Below the pieces are notes generated by a model. It saw nothing but the letters and a program-made list of their open reading frames with translations, did no database searches and had not been told where the DNA came from. DNA of 64,000 nucleotides, taken from assembly GCA_019022495.1 (NCBI GenBank), contig JAFEKR010000001.1, positions 2,914,001 to 2,978,000 on the forward strand, given 5' to 3'. Shown here in pieces: positions 25,483 through 36,109 of this stretch (position 1 is its first letter; each line of letters begins with the position of its first letter). The stretch comes from Epichloe hybrida (taxonomy: Eukaryota > Ascomycota > Sordariomycetes > Hypocreales > Clavicipitaceae). The position numbers and the translations under genes were made by a program.

Positions 25483-26460
25483 CATGTACATACATGCATG
25501 CATGTACGGAACCCCTGTCTCTAGATGGTCCATGGCTCCGGGGGAGGTGGGACCCATGTCAGGAACCCGACAAAAGAGAAGTTCGCCTTGCCCCTGTTGG
25601 GAAGGACTTTCAGGCCTCATTGATGTCCATGGGCCCCTTCAACCGACAACAAAGAAGAAGCCACAGCTTGTGTCCCCGGTTGGTCGCCAAAGCCCTATGT
25701 ACATGCATGTACAGGGACTCCGTGATTACCGAGCACAAAGAGGTTCAGTTGTACATACATACATACGTTGATCTTATTGCCAGGGCACTGCCAGTATGAC
25801 TCTCGTGCCATATTAACACAGCAATTATCAGATATGCTCTGAGGTATTATGTCGTGACGTAATAAGCAGGCGAGGCGGCTCTTTTTGCCACGGCCGTCGT
25901 GACGAGCACCAGCACCAGCACCAGCACTGGTTCCCGGCGTTTTTGGATCAAGGCGTACGGACTACCAGTTGGCAGGCATGGCAAGCTGGTGCGCAGGAGC
26001 TGGTGCCATGATGAGAATCTCGGTCGACTTCTTCGTCTGAGCTGAGACTTGGGTTTTGCCAGCCCCATGCCGGATGTCTGAACCGTGGTACCGGAAGGAG
26101 CAGCGACAAGGGTGTGTGGCGTGGCTGGTGGCTGGTACCGTGTACCGTGTTACCGTACTGGTCAGGGTCAAGGCCCTCATCCTCCTTTTTTTTTTTTTTT
26201 TTTTTTTAGCTTTCGCCTTTGATCCCCATCCCCATCCCCCCCCCCCCCAACAAGATCCTGGGCCCAATTTCCCATCCCTGGCTGCATGGCCTGGCCATGG
26301 CCCATGGGCAAGGAACAGAGTTTTCTTCTTTGGCTTCTCTACTTCTTTCTCGCGGCTCGGGCCAGGCCAGGCAAGATACAAACGGGCGCGAGATGCAAAC
26401 GGTATTGGGCGTTTGACTTGCTGGGCAGTAGTCTTTTCACTGGTCAGTCGTCAGTCCGTG

Positions 26461-26488
26461 CCATGGTCCATGGTCCATGGTCCATGGA
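26461..26488. repeat. Tandem CCATGGT x4
   Basis: Four head-to-tail copies of the 7-bp unit CCATGGT (last copy one mismatch), each containing the palindrome CCATGG. Confidence 0.85.
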
Positions 26489-26599
26489 TGAAGCAGTCAG
26501 TCTGTCTGGTCTCTCGCCGTCCTTTCAAGTCCACACACACCCCCCCCTTGCCTTGCCTCCCTTCACTTCCCTGCCTGCCAATGATGAGGGATTGATTTG

Positions 26600-27960
26600 A
26601 TTGACTCACTGTCTTTTCTTCTTCTTCTTCTTCTTTCTGTTACTATTAGTTCCCTTTTTTCCCCCCAGCCTAGCCGGGTTGACGACTCTGATGTGAGCTT
26701 GCTCCTTTCGGACCACGGCAGCACTTGTACAAAAGCGCCCTGCTCCCACTTGGTCTCGCAGATCTCGGTAGCCTCGCCTCCCTTGAGATACCCTTCCCCA
26801 TCATCATCAGCCAATTTGGCATCCGTTCCTGACGTCGCGTCCCGAGTTTCGTCTTGTCGTCTTGCCGTCTCGCTGCATTCGCTCACCCGCTTTGCTTGCT
26901 CGTCTGTTTCTGCCTCTTGGACTCGAGCGTCTGTCCCTGTCCGACCAGCAACCACCGTCTCTCGCACTTACACCATCACAAATACGTTGGGCGCCACAAT
27001 CTGCCATTCGTCTCGGGAATCCACTATTGCGACCAAGTTCCAGGTACCCGTCCGTCCGTGCCTGACTTGAACCATCTCGACGGCGTGGTTCATCCGTCAT
27101 CGTCGCCACTCGCCAACTCGCCAACTCGCCTGACCCCTTTTCCCTTTTCCTCGGGCCTCTGCAAACTAGCGAAACTCATTTACCGAGTCAGCCTGTTGTG
27201 TGTGTGTGTGTGTGCATATCTCTTGCACAGGCCCGACTTTGCCAACTTGCAAAAACCCACCTTCTCGTCTTCTGGGAACTACTTGCCCGCCTCGTTCCGC
27301 TGTTACACACTGACACAACTCCATCAAGCCGAGCCGCCTCGCACTCTGTACCGCCCTCCAGCTTGTGACATCCATTTCGCCTTGTGTTGCCTCGTTCCAA
27401 CGCGCCGGTGCCGAATCATCATCTCGCCTCGTCCGTTCAGAACTACACTCCTTCAGTAGCCGCGTCGAAATAGTCCAATATTGTTGGCAACGCTTGCACC
27501 TTGGCCGGCCACCAAGGCACTCACTCTTTCAGACTTTTCTCTCCTTGTAACATATAATCGCCTGCTGTATCGCAACCGATCCATCTTGCTCCGGTTTCGG
27601 TTTTATTGGACAAGCTAGTTCGTCGTCGTACCAACTACAGACCATCATTCCCTGTGAGTCAACGTCGCTTGATTTGAACCCCCATCGTTTGATCACTTTC
27701 GCTTGTCCCAAGAGCTTCGGCCGTTTTTTTCTTCTTTCTCGCCCTTTCCCTTTCACTGCCCCCATTACGCCTATCGAGTATATATCAATATGATTGCATG
27801 ATGGAGGCAAATATTTGGAAGCAAAGAAGACCCGTATAAGAACGACCCGACTTTGTTCTTCATTCTTCTCTTTATACCTCTCAGGCTTTCATCATCCTCA
27901 TCCTCATCAAGACCTCGGCTAATTGGCATCGTTGTGGCTAGTTTACATAATTTTCACAAC
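26600..27960 (+). promoter_or_regulatory. Pyrimidine-rich, transcript-leader-like tract
   Basis: About 1.36 kb whose plus strand is strongly C/T-biased, with CTT and CTCG runs, a (GT)n run near 27197-27213 and a possible splice donor CAG|GTACCC near 27042. Long, CT-rich leaders with introns are typical of fungal developmental-regulator genes. Here the tract is followed only by short frames at 27978-28196. It could be a long non-coding RNA, the leader of a short-peptide gene, or the leader of a gene I failed to recognise. Confidence 0.3.
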
Positions 27961-27977
27961 CGACACATTCTCTCACA

Positions 27978-28073
27978 ATGTTATCGCAATCATCAATCGT
28001 CTGCGATATGGGACGCAATGGCTATGACACGACTGGCGTTTCTAAGCCCCCACCGAGGCCACAGCCTCGCTGA
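27978..28073 (+). CDS. Candidate 31-codon short ORF after the leader-like tract
   Basis: Starts with ATG in the context TCACAATG, which fits fungal start sites, and ends at TGA (28071-28073). The same frame then stays open for 40 more codons, through an ATG at 28116, to TAA at 28194. The peptide includes GRNGYDTTGVSKPPPRPQ. No family is recognised. It could be an upstream ORF, a short peptide or chance. Confidence 0.2.
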   Translation: MLSQSSIVCDMGRNGYDTTGVSKPPPRPQPR

Positions 28074-30009
28074 GTTTATGTTTCCAGTGACCCTGCGGGC
28101 CATGGTTATATCAACATGACGACCACGTCTTACACTTCGACTCCCAGGCCTTTCGTAATTTATACGGCCTTCAGCATTACTTTTACAAATATTTAATATT
28201 TCGTTCACATCAGTCTGTACACAAATCGGCTCAGAGCTCTCTCATCATCTCTCTTATCAGCAGCGAGAACACCAAAAGTTGTTTGGCCTTTTTACCTTTT
28301 ATCGCATGATTTTCTCTGGCATTTCGATATTCGACACACGCGCATGAGTCAACTTGTTTCGGAAATTTCTGTCATTTCTTCTCAGACAACCAGTCTTCGG
28401 CGTTCAAAAAAAAATAGACGGGGGCCACAAGCTGGATATGCTTTTTCTTCATCGGAAAATGTCTTCGCTTTTTTTTTTTGGCTTGGGGTTTGCATGTTGT
28501 CTTGCCATATCTCAAAACTCTCACGAGCTTGAGACATTGAGCTTGAGGACTGTCACTGATCGCGTTGAGAGATTGGTCTCATTCTGCTGGAATGAAGATG
28601 CTATCCATCTCGTGACATGTCTTGGACCGGTGTCCTATCTTCGCTATGGGCTCCGGATCAAAAGTCAACATTTCGGAACTTGGGTTGGTACAAAAAAAAA
28701 TGGCTGACTTGGGAGCCAAATTCTGCATATAGACTTCTCTTTTTTTTTTTTTTTTTGCCTGTCGGTTTTCATACTCTGTCGCCGAGTCTGTTTTCCTTTT
28801 TCCTTTTTTTTTCTTTCCCCATTCTGCATTTCGGAACGCAACACTTGGACGCAGTTGCAATCGAGTGGGGTGACGCGCGTGCAATCATGTCGCTCACATC
28901 TCGATACCATGTACCATTACCATGTACAAGACCAAGACCACGCTGGCGAGACCGAGGTGGCACAAGAGCCAGCCTAGGAAGACGGCTCTGGGCTGGACTC
29001 AGGATATATGGATGGATGATACCCCCTTTTCAGCACTCTGTTGTAAAGTATCTTGTCAGAAGGAAGCCACATGAGGTTATTGTTTCTTTGCCAAGTCGCG
29101 CAAGCGTGCGCTTGACGTGGGACAAGTAAGATGAAGAAGAGTGCTTTATATTTTCCTTGTGTCTGTACTCCGCACTAGAATAGATTCGCAATTGAACAAG
29201 GCTCACGCTGCATTGCAAAATTAAACAAGAGACGTATCCAGTCATGGTCGTTGAAAATGGAACAAGACTGACTGATTCTCACTCGACAGCTTGCATATGA
29301 CAAGGTCTGGATTGCACACGACTAGATGGGCAACCCCCCCTCCTTTTCGGCCGAGACATGCCGAACATGGTATTACCACGGTGCCAGGAAATTTTGGCCC
29401 ATGACGTCTGAAGATCTGGAGGGTGCGGGCCGGACCCCCCAAGTTTCGCGTCTCGAACTAGACAAGAGGCAACTGCACCAACTCGGGGTGCGGGAATCAC
29501 GGACACAACTGGGGCCAAGAGGGAGGAGCAGGCACACTGGGTGGAATGTTGGCTGACCCGAAAGAGGGGTTGTTGGTTCGAGGGGAATCGGCATGTTGGC
29601 AAGTGGATTCATGGGATGCCGCAGACATGGTGGTTACACGACCGCCCACTTGTTGCATTCACGCAGGGCCGCGAAACACTATTATAATCGCATCTATTGC
29701 CGATGCACTGCTCGCCGCTCGCTGCTCGTCTGTGTCGATGCCCAAAACTGCGAAAGAAAAAAAAACCGGTGATATGCTTGAGCCTCCCATTTACCCACCA
29801 TCCTTTCTTACGCCTTTTGAATGTGTTGAAAACGCCGGGCTAACAAGGAAAGAGACGAAAAACTTGAACAATGAAAGGGTAACCACAGAGGCGTGGGGAA
29901 AAAAAAAAAGAAAAAAAAAAGCACACATCATACACGGCGCGGCTGGGTATATGTTGGCTCTTGACCAACCCAACAAGTGCGTCCTTTTTCTCTCCTTACC
30001 GACTCTCTA

Positions 30010-32013
30010 TTACTTTGGATTGGAGGCATCCAAGTGCACGTAGGCTTGCTGCAGTGCCTTGACCTCTCGCCCGTCCCTCTCCAGTACAACTACCCAGTCT
30101 CGCAACTGGATGTTCTTGCCCTTTTCCTTGTCTTCTCGCCATGTCCCCAGCCGGTTTCGCCCTTCAGTCGTCATGGCAAGGCTGGCTGGCGAGGGTGCTC
30201 CCGGAGTACCATTGAGTCCCTTGTTGCCTGGACCGGGTGTGGCTCTCGTCGGTGTGCTGGCGCCACTTCCTCCTCCCCGGCCCGCATTCAGCCAGTCATA
30301 CGTCTTGCCAGTCTTCTTCTTGCCGAACAAATTACCTTTGCCACCTAGGCCGGCGAACATGCTACTCGTCATGTTCTGGTTTGCGTGGCTGTTGGCCTCG
30401 GCTGCCTTGAGCGTTTGGTGCTTCTTCATTTCCTTCTTGGTCATGGGCTTGTCAGAATCGGGTGCTATGGAACCAGGTGTTCCCGGCGCGACGCTTCCTG
30501 ATCGTGACGGTGCTGATCCGACGTCTGCTACGCCATCCTTGCGTTTTTGTCGCCGGCGAAGACGTGCTTCTTCCCACTCGCGTTCTTGTCTTGCCAGCTC
30601 TCGCATCGTGACTGTTAGAGAGGAGGCTATCTTGGCCAATTTCTTGGCTGGCTTGTGAGGAGTTTCAAGGTCAGCATCTTCGGCAGAGCCTGTGGAGAAT
30701 GAAGACGAGTTAGTCATGTTGGCTTCTTTTTTTTCTTGTTCCATACTTTGTACTGCGAGGATAGAAGCTCTCTCACGTTTCAATGGCGCGGTTTCAGAAG
30801 CGACGGGTTCACCATCTGCCGACTCCTGAGCCGGGTCAACCTCTGCCGCATCGCCCAAAGGCTCTGCATTCATTGGCGCAGCAGCAGCCGTCCAATCCTC
30901 GGGAATCTTCCCATGGGACGTCTTTTGCCTGTTGACGGCAACGACGTTCGCATCCTCCACCATCTCGCGCAATCGTTGCTTGGTAGCAATAGACATTAGC
31001 GCCAACTGATCGACGAGGAACGATTCTTGGGGAATGTACGATCCGGTGGTTTGAACCATGGTTGAATCTGGACCTGGCTGCATCTTCACCGTGACCGATG
31101 GGGAGGGGAACTGTTCAGGCAGGCGCATCTTCCCCATGGATTGGGCATTGTTTTTCATATCCAGATTCAGGGAGATGTGGTTCTCTCTCGCAATTTTGTC
31201 GGCACGTCGATGCAGTATGGCTACCAAGAGAAATGGATCGTTGATTTCCTGCGTCCGCTGGACGGCAAGTCGCATGGATGCATCTGCCCAGGCCTGTTCG
31301 GCCGCCTTGACGGCAAACTTTTGCTGATCTTGTTCCAAGATGCTCTCGGCAGGCTGATTTGCTGGACCAGCCCCATAGAATGAACTCTTGGCCCCCGCGG
31401 GATGTTGCGCAAATCCGGTCCTTGCCTCTGAGTTGGCATCCATGGCATTCGAGTATAATTCCGACATGTATTGCTCCTCTGCTCTCAGATCGATGCCAGT
31501 TCCTGCCAGAGAATCTGTAACGTCGTACTCGTAGTCTTTTGTCGGTCGCTCGGCCGGCCGTTGGGGAGGCCCCATGATGCTGGGGGTTTGCGCAGGCGAT
31601 GCCACTCCTTGTTGCACAGGGGCCATCATCGCATTCGTGTATTGCGGCATGGATATGGGCGGAGGCTGCGGAGTCATTGATGGAGGCGTGCTAGTGCCCG
31701 CACGCGCGTCGGGCAAATTCAAGCCTTGGCTATGGTTGCCATTGGTATATGGAGCGTTGTATGCCGAGGACAAAGAAGTCGTAGTTTGCGGGAATGTTGG
31801 GGAGCCGGCGTTCAGCGGCGGGCTTCCAGCAGCGCCAGGACTTGCTGCAAAGGGCGACGCCGCGTACGGAGAGCCTAGTTGTGAAGCCGGACCATCGGTG
31901 CGAACCCTCTTGTTCGGAGGTAGCGCGAATCCTGGCTGTTGAGCGGCAGGTGAAGGGCTGTGTTGCGGCGGCGAGAAAGCCCGCGGAGGGACTTGCGACT
32001 GAGGCTGTGCCAT
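30010..32013 (-). CDS. TAF4: TFIID subunit TAF4
   Basis: One continuous frame of 667 aa. The first 150 residues are Pro/Ser/Gln/Ala-rich and disordered. The conserved part starts near DYEYDVTDSLAGTGIDLRAE, continues with EQAWADASMRLAVQR and HRRADKIARENHISLNLDM, then STKQ-type helix IATKQRLREMVEDANVVAVN, and ends with RNRLGTWREDKEKGKNIQLR and DWVVVLERDG, a block seen at the end of fungal TAF4. TAF4 pairs with TAF12 through a histone fold within TFIID. A stretch of exactly 57 nt (30690-30746) has a GTATGG donor, a GACTAAC branch site and a CACAG acceptor; removing it keeps the frame and would give 648 aa. It diverges from YSH1. Confidence 0.87.
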   Translation of the reverse strand: MAQPQSQVPPRAFSPPQHSPSPAAQQPGFALPPNKRVRTDGPASQLGSPYAASPFAASPGAAGSPPLNAGSPTFPQTTTSLSSAYNAPYTNGNHSQGLNLPDARAGTSTPPSMTPQPPPISMPQYTNAMMAPVQQGVASPAQTPSIMGPPQRPAERPTKDYEYDVTDSLAGTGIDLRAEEQYMSELYSNAMDANSEARTGFAQHPAGAKSSFYGAGPANQPAESILEQDQQKFAVKAAEQAWADASMRLAVQRTQEINDPFLLVAILHRRADKIARENHISLNLDMKNNAQSMGKMRLPEQFPSPSVTVKMQPGPDSTMVQTTGSYIPQESFLVDQLALMSIATKQRLREMVEDANVVAVNRQKTSHGKIPEDWTAAAAPMNAEPLGDAAEVDPAQESADGEPVASETAPLKRERASILAVQSMEQEKKEANMTNSSSFSTGSAEDADLETPHKPAKKLAKIASSLTVTMRELARQEREWEEARLRRRQKRKDGVADVGSAPSRSGSVAPGTPGSIAPDSDKPMTKKEMKKHQTLKAAEANSHANQNMTSSMFAGLGGKGNLFGKKKTGKTYDWLNAGRGGGSGASTPTRATPGPGNKGLNGTPGAPSPASLAMTTEGRNRLGTWREDKEKGKNIQLRDWVVVLERDGREVKALQQAYVHLDASNPK

Positions 32014-32690
32014 GACGATGATGGAAAATCGAACAGCGATCGGTATTCCAGGGCTGGCAACGGAAGCAAAAACAGCTAGATGGAAGCCTGAGTGGCGGTG
32101 GTGACGATGCTCTTAGCAGGCAGGAAAGCCTGTCACGAAGGACGTGAACTCTCCCATTCGATGCACAGATCCCGCCTAGGCGCTCCAGTGCGGTTTATCG
32201 ATGAAACGGCGAGGAATGTAAGCATCTATCCAGAGCTGGCGCAACGTTTAGCGCTCAGTCCAAGGCGCGTGGGAGTCGTTGAGTAGAGATTTGTTGGCAG
32301 CGCTGGCCGGAGTCGAGAGATTGGAGCTCAAGACTTGAGATTGGGGGTTGCGTAAATTTAAAGTCACGTGCGCCTCCGCGCCCGCCTCTTCGCTCGGACG
32401 AGGATCGCTTTGCCGACCTTTCCCCGGCTCAGCTTTATTTACACCTCACAAGCTTCAACTTCACACAAAGGGCACAAGTGCTTTTGCCCACTCCCCATTG
32501 TGGTCGTGTGTTGTTTGGAGCCGTGCGATACGTTGATCATGCAGTCAACGTGAGATGTAATTCAAACGTGTAATTCCCCTTCCCAGTACTGACTGAGTCG
32601 TTGAAATCCCCAACCCCCCTGCTCATATAAAGAGTAGGTAGCTCGAGCAAACGCGCGTATCTCGTCGAAGCTCTCCGGCTCTGCCACAAC
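32014..32690. promoter_or_regulatory. Divergent promoter region, TAF4 / YSH1
   Basis: 677 bases. It contains the E-box-like palindrome CACGTG at 32365-32370 and a TATA-like CATATAAAGA at 32624-32633, about 60 bases before the YSH1 start codon. Confidence 0.5.
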
Positions 32691-35600
32691 ATGGCTTCCA
32701 AACGAAAAGCATCCGCGATGAACGCGGCAGGTACCGAAGAGCCGGTGGACCCGTCCGACGAGTTGATGTTCCTGTGCTTGGGAGGCGGTAACGAAGTCGG
32801 GCGTTCGTGTCATATTATCCAATACAAGGGCAAGACGGTCATGGTAAGGCAGATAGATGGCTCGTCCATTTCTGCACGAGAATGCATCATGACATGATGA
32901 GTTGACACTTCCCTTCTCTGTAGCTCGATGCCGGCAATCATCCTGCCTACGATGGTCTTGCCGCGCTCCCATTCTACGACGACTTCGATCTCAGCACCGT
33001 AGACGTCCTGTTGATCAGCCAGTAAGTAGATGTACTGCCTGCCCTACCTGCCGCGCGATATCAGACAAAAGCAGCGAAGGAACACGGCGCGAGTCTTCGG
33101 CGTGATGGGCCGGCGTATCGCAATCTTTATTATATGATGCTGTACTTTTCCTCTATCTATGAGATTGAAACGCCTGTATTATGCATACGGAATGAATACA
33201 ACTTGTTGTTTCCCACCATCCATCCTGCACACTCTTTTTCGTCTTCCCGTGAACATACCATTGCCAATAGCCTCTCATCGTCGCAAGGTCTTGTCGTACC
33301 TGGAGGAAAGATCCCAAGCTAATGAAGCATGCCTGCAGTTTTCACGTTGATCATGCCGCGTCCTTGCCATACGTCCTTGCCAAAACCAACTTCCGCGGCC
33401 GAGTCTTCATGACGCATCCTACCAAGGCTATCTACAAATGGCTCATCCAAGACAGCGTCCGTGTTGGAAACACATCCTCCAGCTCGGCCACCCCGCCGGT
33501 ATACACAGAGCAGGACCATTTGAATACTTTTCCTCAGATCGAGGCAATCGATTATCACACCACCCACACCATCTCCTCCATCCGAATCACTCCTTACCCT
33601 GCCGGCCATGTGTTGGGAGCAGCCATGTTCCTGATCGAAATCGCGGGCCTGAATATTTTCTTCACTGGCGACTACTCTCGTGAGCAGGACCGACATTTGG
33701 TCTCAGCAGAAGTGCCCAAAGGCGTCAAAATAGACGTGCTTATTACGGAATCAACTTATGGAATTGCATCGCACGTCCCCCGGCTAGAGCGCGAACAAGC
33801 TCTAATGAAGACCATCACTAGCATCCTCAACAGGGGCGGCCGTGCCTTGTTACCAGTGTTTGCGTTGGGCAGAGCCCAGGAGCTTCTGCTCATTCTAGAC
33901 GAATATTGGGGCAAACACCCGGAATATCAAAGATATCCCATCTACTATGCCAGTAACCTGGCCAGAAAATGCATGGTAGTCTACCAGACCTATGTGGGTG
34001 CCATGAACGACAACATCAAGCGCCTCTTCAGAGAACGCATGGCCGAGGCTGAAGCCAGCGGTGACAGCGCCGGCAAAGGCGGACCCTGGGATTTCAAGTA
34101 CATTCGATCCTTGAAGAATCTCGACCGCTTTGACGACGTTGGCGGCTGCGTCATGCTTGCCAGTCCAGGTATGCTCCAAAGTGGCGTGAGCAGAGAGCTC
34201 TTTGAGAGGTGGGCACCAAACGAGAAGAACGGAGTCATCATCACCGGCTACAGTGTCGAGGGCACAATGGCCAGACAAGTCATGCAGGAGCCAGATCAAA
34301 TCCCAGCAGTCATGTCTCGCAATCTGGCTGCCGGCAGAAGAGCACCTGGCGGCGAGGCAGAGCGGGCTCTCATCCCCCGACGATGCAGCGTAGCAGAATA
34401 TTCCTTCGCCGCCCACGTCGATGGCGTCGAGAACCGAGAATTCATCGAAGAAGTAGCCGCACCCGTGGTTGTACGTAACATTCCCCCGTCCTCATCCTCA
34501 TCCGCAACTCTGCTTCTAATTGGCAACTGCTAACCCCCCTTGTGTCAACAACGACAGATTCTCGTCCACGGCGAGCAACACAACATGATGCGCCTCAAAT
34601 CCAAGCTCCTCTCCCTCAACGCCTCCAAGACCGCCAAAGTAAAAGTCTACTCCCCTCGCAACTGTGAGGAGCTCCGCATCCCCTTCAAAGCCGACAAGTT
34701 GGCCAAGGTCGTCGGCAAACTTGCCTCGATCCCACCCCCCCAAGACCTCACCGCCGATGCCACCACCGCGCCACTCGTCACGGGCGTTCTCGTCCAAAAC
34801 GACTTCAAGCTCTCCCTCATGGCCCCCGAGGATCTGCGCGAATACGCAGGTCTAAACACCACCACAATCACATGCAAGCAGCGCCTCACACTAAGCGCCG
34901 CGGGCATCGATCTCGTGAAATGGGCTCTCGAAGGAACATTCGGCACCGTCGAGGAGCTCCCCGAGATGAGACGGCAGCCCAACAACAGCAACGGCGTCTC
35001 CAAGAACAGCGGCGTCGAGGAGGAAAACCAAGACCGAGACGTCTCCACCACTGACGCCGCCGCCGACAACGACAATGACAGCGACGAGTACAAACCAGAT
35101 GCGGCAGAAGAACAGCCCGAAGCAGCAGACGAGGAAGTCGCCGCCCTGGTAGCCGCCTACCTCGTCATGGGCTGCATAACAGTGCGGTACCGCACAAACG
35201 GCCAAGTCGAGCTCGAATGGGAAGCAAACATGCTCAACGACGGCATCGCCGACTCGGTCATGGCCGTGCTCTTCAGCGTAGAATCCTCCCCCGCCGCCGT
35301 CAAACGCTCCTCGTCGGCGAGCCACTCGCACTCGCATGACCTCCGGGGCGCGAATCCCCACGCCCGCCCCTCATCGACAGACCGACTCGAACGACTCTTC
35401 TGGTTCCTGGAGGCCCAGTTCGGCGCGGACAACGTATCCCCCGTGGAAACACCCCGTCTTGCCGAACCGGACGCTCAGCAGGCATCAGGTGACGTCGGAC
35501 AAGACGGCCCCGGCCCAGACGACATGCAGCTTGACAGGAAAGAGGACGATGCGGAGAGCAGACGGAACAAGGAAATGGAGCGTCTTCACAAGATTGGCAT

Positions 35601-35754
35601 TCCCGTGCCAGGCGTATCCATCAAGGTGGACAAGATGGTTGCGACGGTGTGGCTGGAGGATTTGGACGTCCAGTGTAACAATAAGGTGTTTGCGGATAGG
35701 GTCAGGGCCGTGGTGGAAAGGGGCGTCGAGGTCACGGCGCCGTTGTGGGGATAG
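32691..35754 (+). CDS. YSH1: Ysh1/CPSF73 pre-mRNA 3'-end endonuclease
   Basis: Exons 32691..32843, 32924..33021, 33339..34470 and 34558..35754 encode 859 aa, standard for fungal Ysh1. Joins: KTVM to [11 protein letters not shown] (phase 0), LLIS-H across intron 2 (phase 2) completing the metal-binding motif HFHVDH, and AAPVV to [11 protein letters not shown] (phase 0). The metallo-beta-lactamase fold shows [23 protein letters not shown] and [12 protein letters not shown]; the beta-CASP part has [25 protein letters not shown] and [14 protein letters not shown]. The C-terminal third ([20 protein letters not shown] onward) is the CPSF73-100 domain, with an acidic, low-complexity loop around 600-640. 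It is the zinc nuclease that cleaves pre-mRNA before polyadenylation. Intron 2 (317 nt) is unusually long for this window. Confidence 0.95.
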
Positions 35755-36109
35755 CCTATGTATGTACGTTTGAAGTAGATGGGGTTCACACAACATTGGT
35801 ATGCTTCGTAATTGATCGACGCACAGATCAACAAAGTACAATGGGTTGACTTGATCTGATGCAAGATCAGGGAGTTGAAAGTTTCCAGGAGCCCCCCCCC
35901 CCCAACAACAACAACAACGGCATGCCAAGTCCACACGGAACGGGAACACATACGTAATACCGTGCAGGATAAAATATAATCTAGGATGCAATTCAACGTT
36001 ATGGTACAGACTACCTAGGTCTACAAAATAAAAAAATTGAGCCAAATCACGTTAATGAGTGATAAGAAAAAAAAAAGTCGCCACACGCATGCGCGCATTA
36101 CTTTTTTTT
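35755..36109. other. Convergent intergenic region, YSH1 / V-ATPase a
   Basis: 355 bases between converging stop codons, with a poly-C run, a CAA triplet run near 35900-35920 and poly-A/T stretches typical of 3' UTRs. Confidence 0.5.

Larger units (their letters stand above)
21528..30009. other. Gene-poor region of about 8.5 kb
   Basis: No frame in this stretch carries a recognisable domain or a coherent exon series. It contains at least five TACATGTA octamers (22979, 23053, 23170, 24104, 24278), tandem repeats near 25.36-25.48 and 26.46 kb, poly-A/T and poly-C runs, and a pyrimidine-rich leader-like tract (26.6-27.96 kb). The open frames up to about 240 codons have the composition expected of chance frames. 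Confidence 0.5.

Noticed and set aside
26056..26595. 179-codon plus-strand frame
   Set aside because: Built on poly-T and poly-C runs giving Phe and Pro stretches; no homology recognised.
28071..28073. TGA as a recoded (selenocysteine or readthrough) codon in the short ORF
   Set aside because: Dikarya fungi lack selenocysteine insertion, and the following base context (GTT) is not a strong readthrough signal; the downstream open stretch is within chance expectation.
30690..30753. 64-nt intron in TAF4 using donor GTACAA
   Set aside because: 64 is not a multiple of three and would break the frame that is conserved on both sides; the 57-nt version keeps it.
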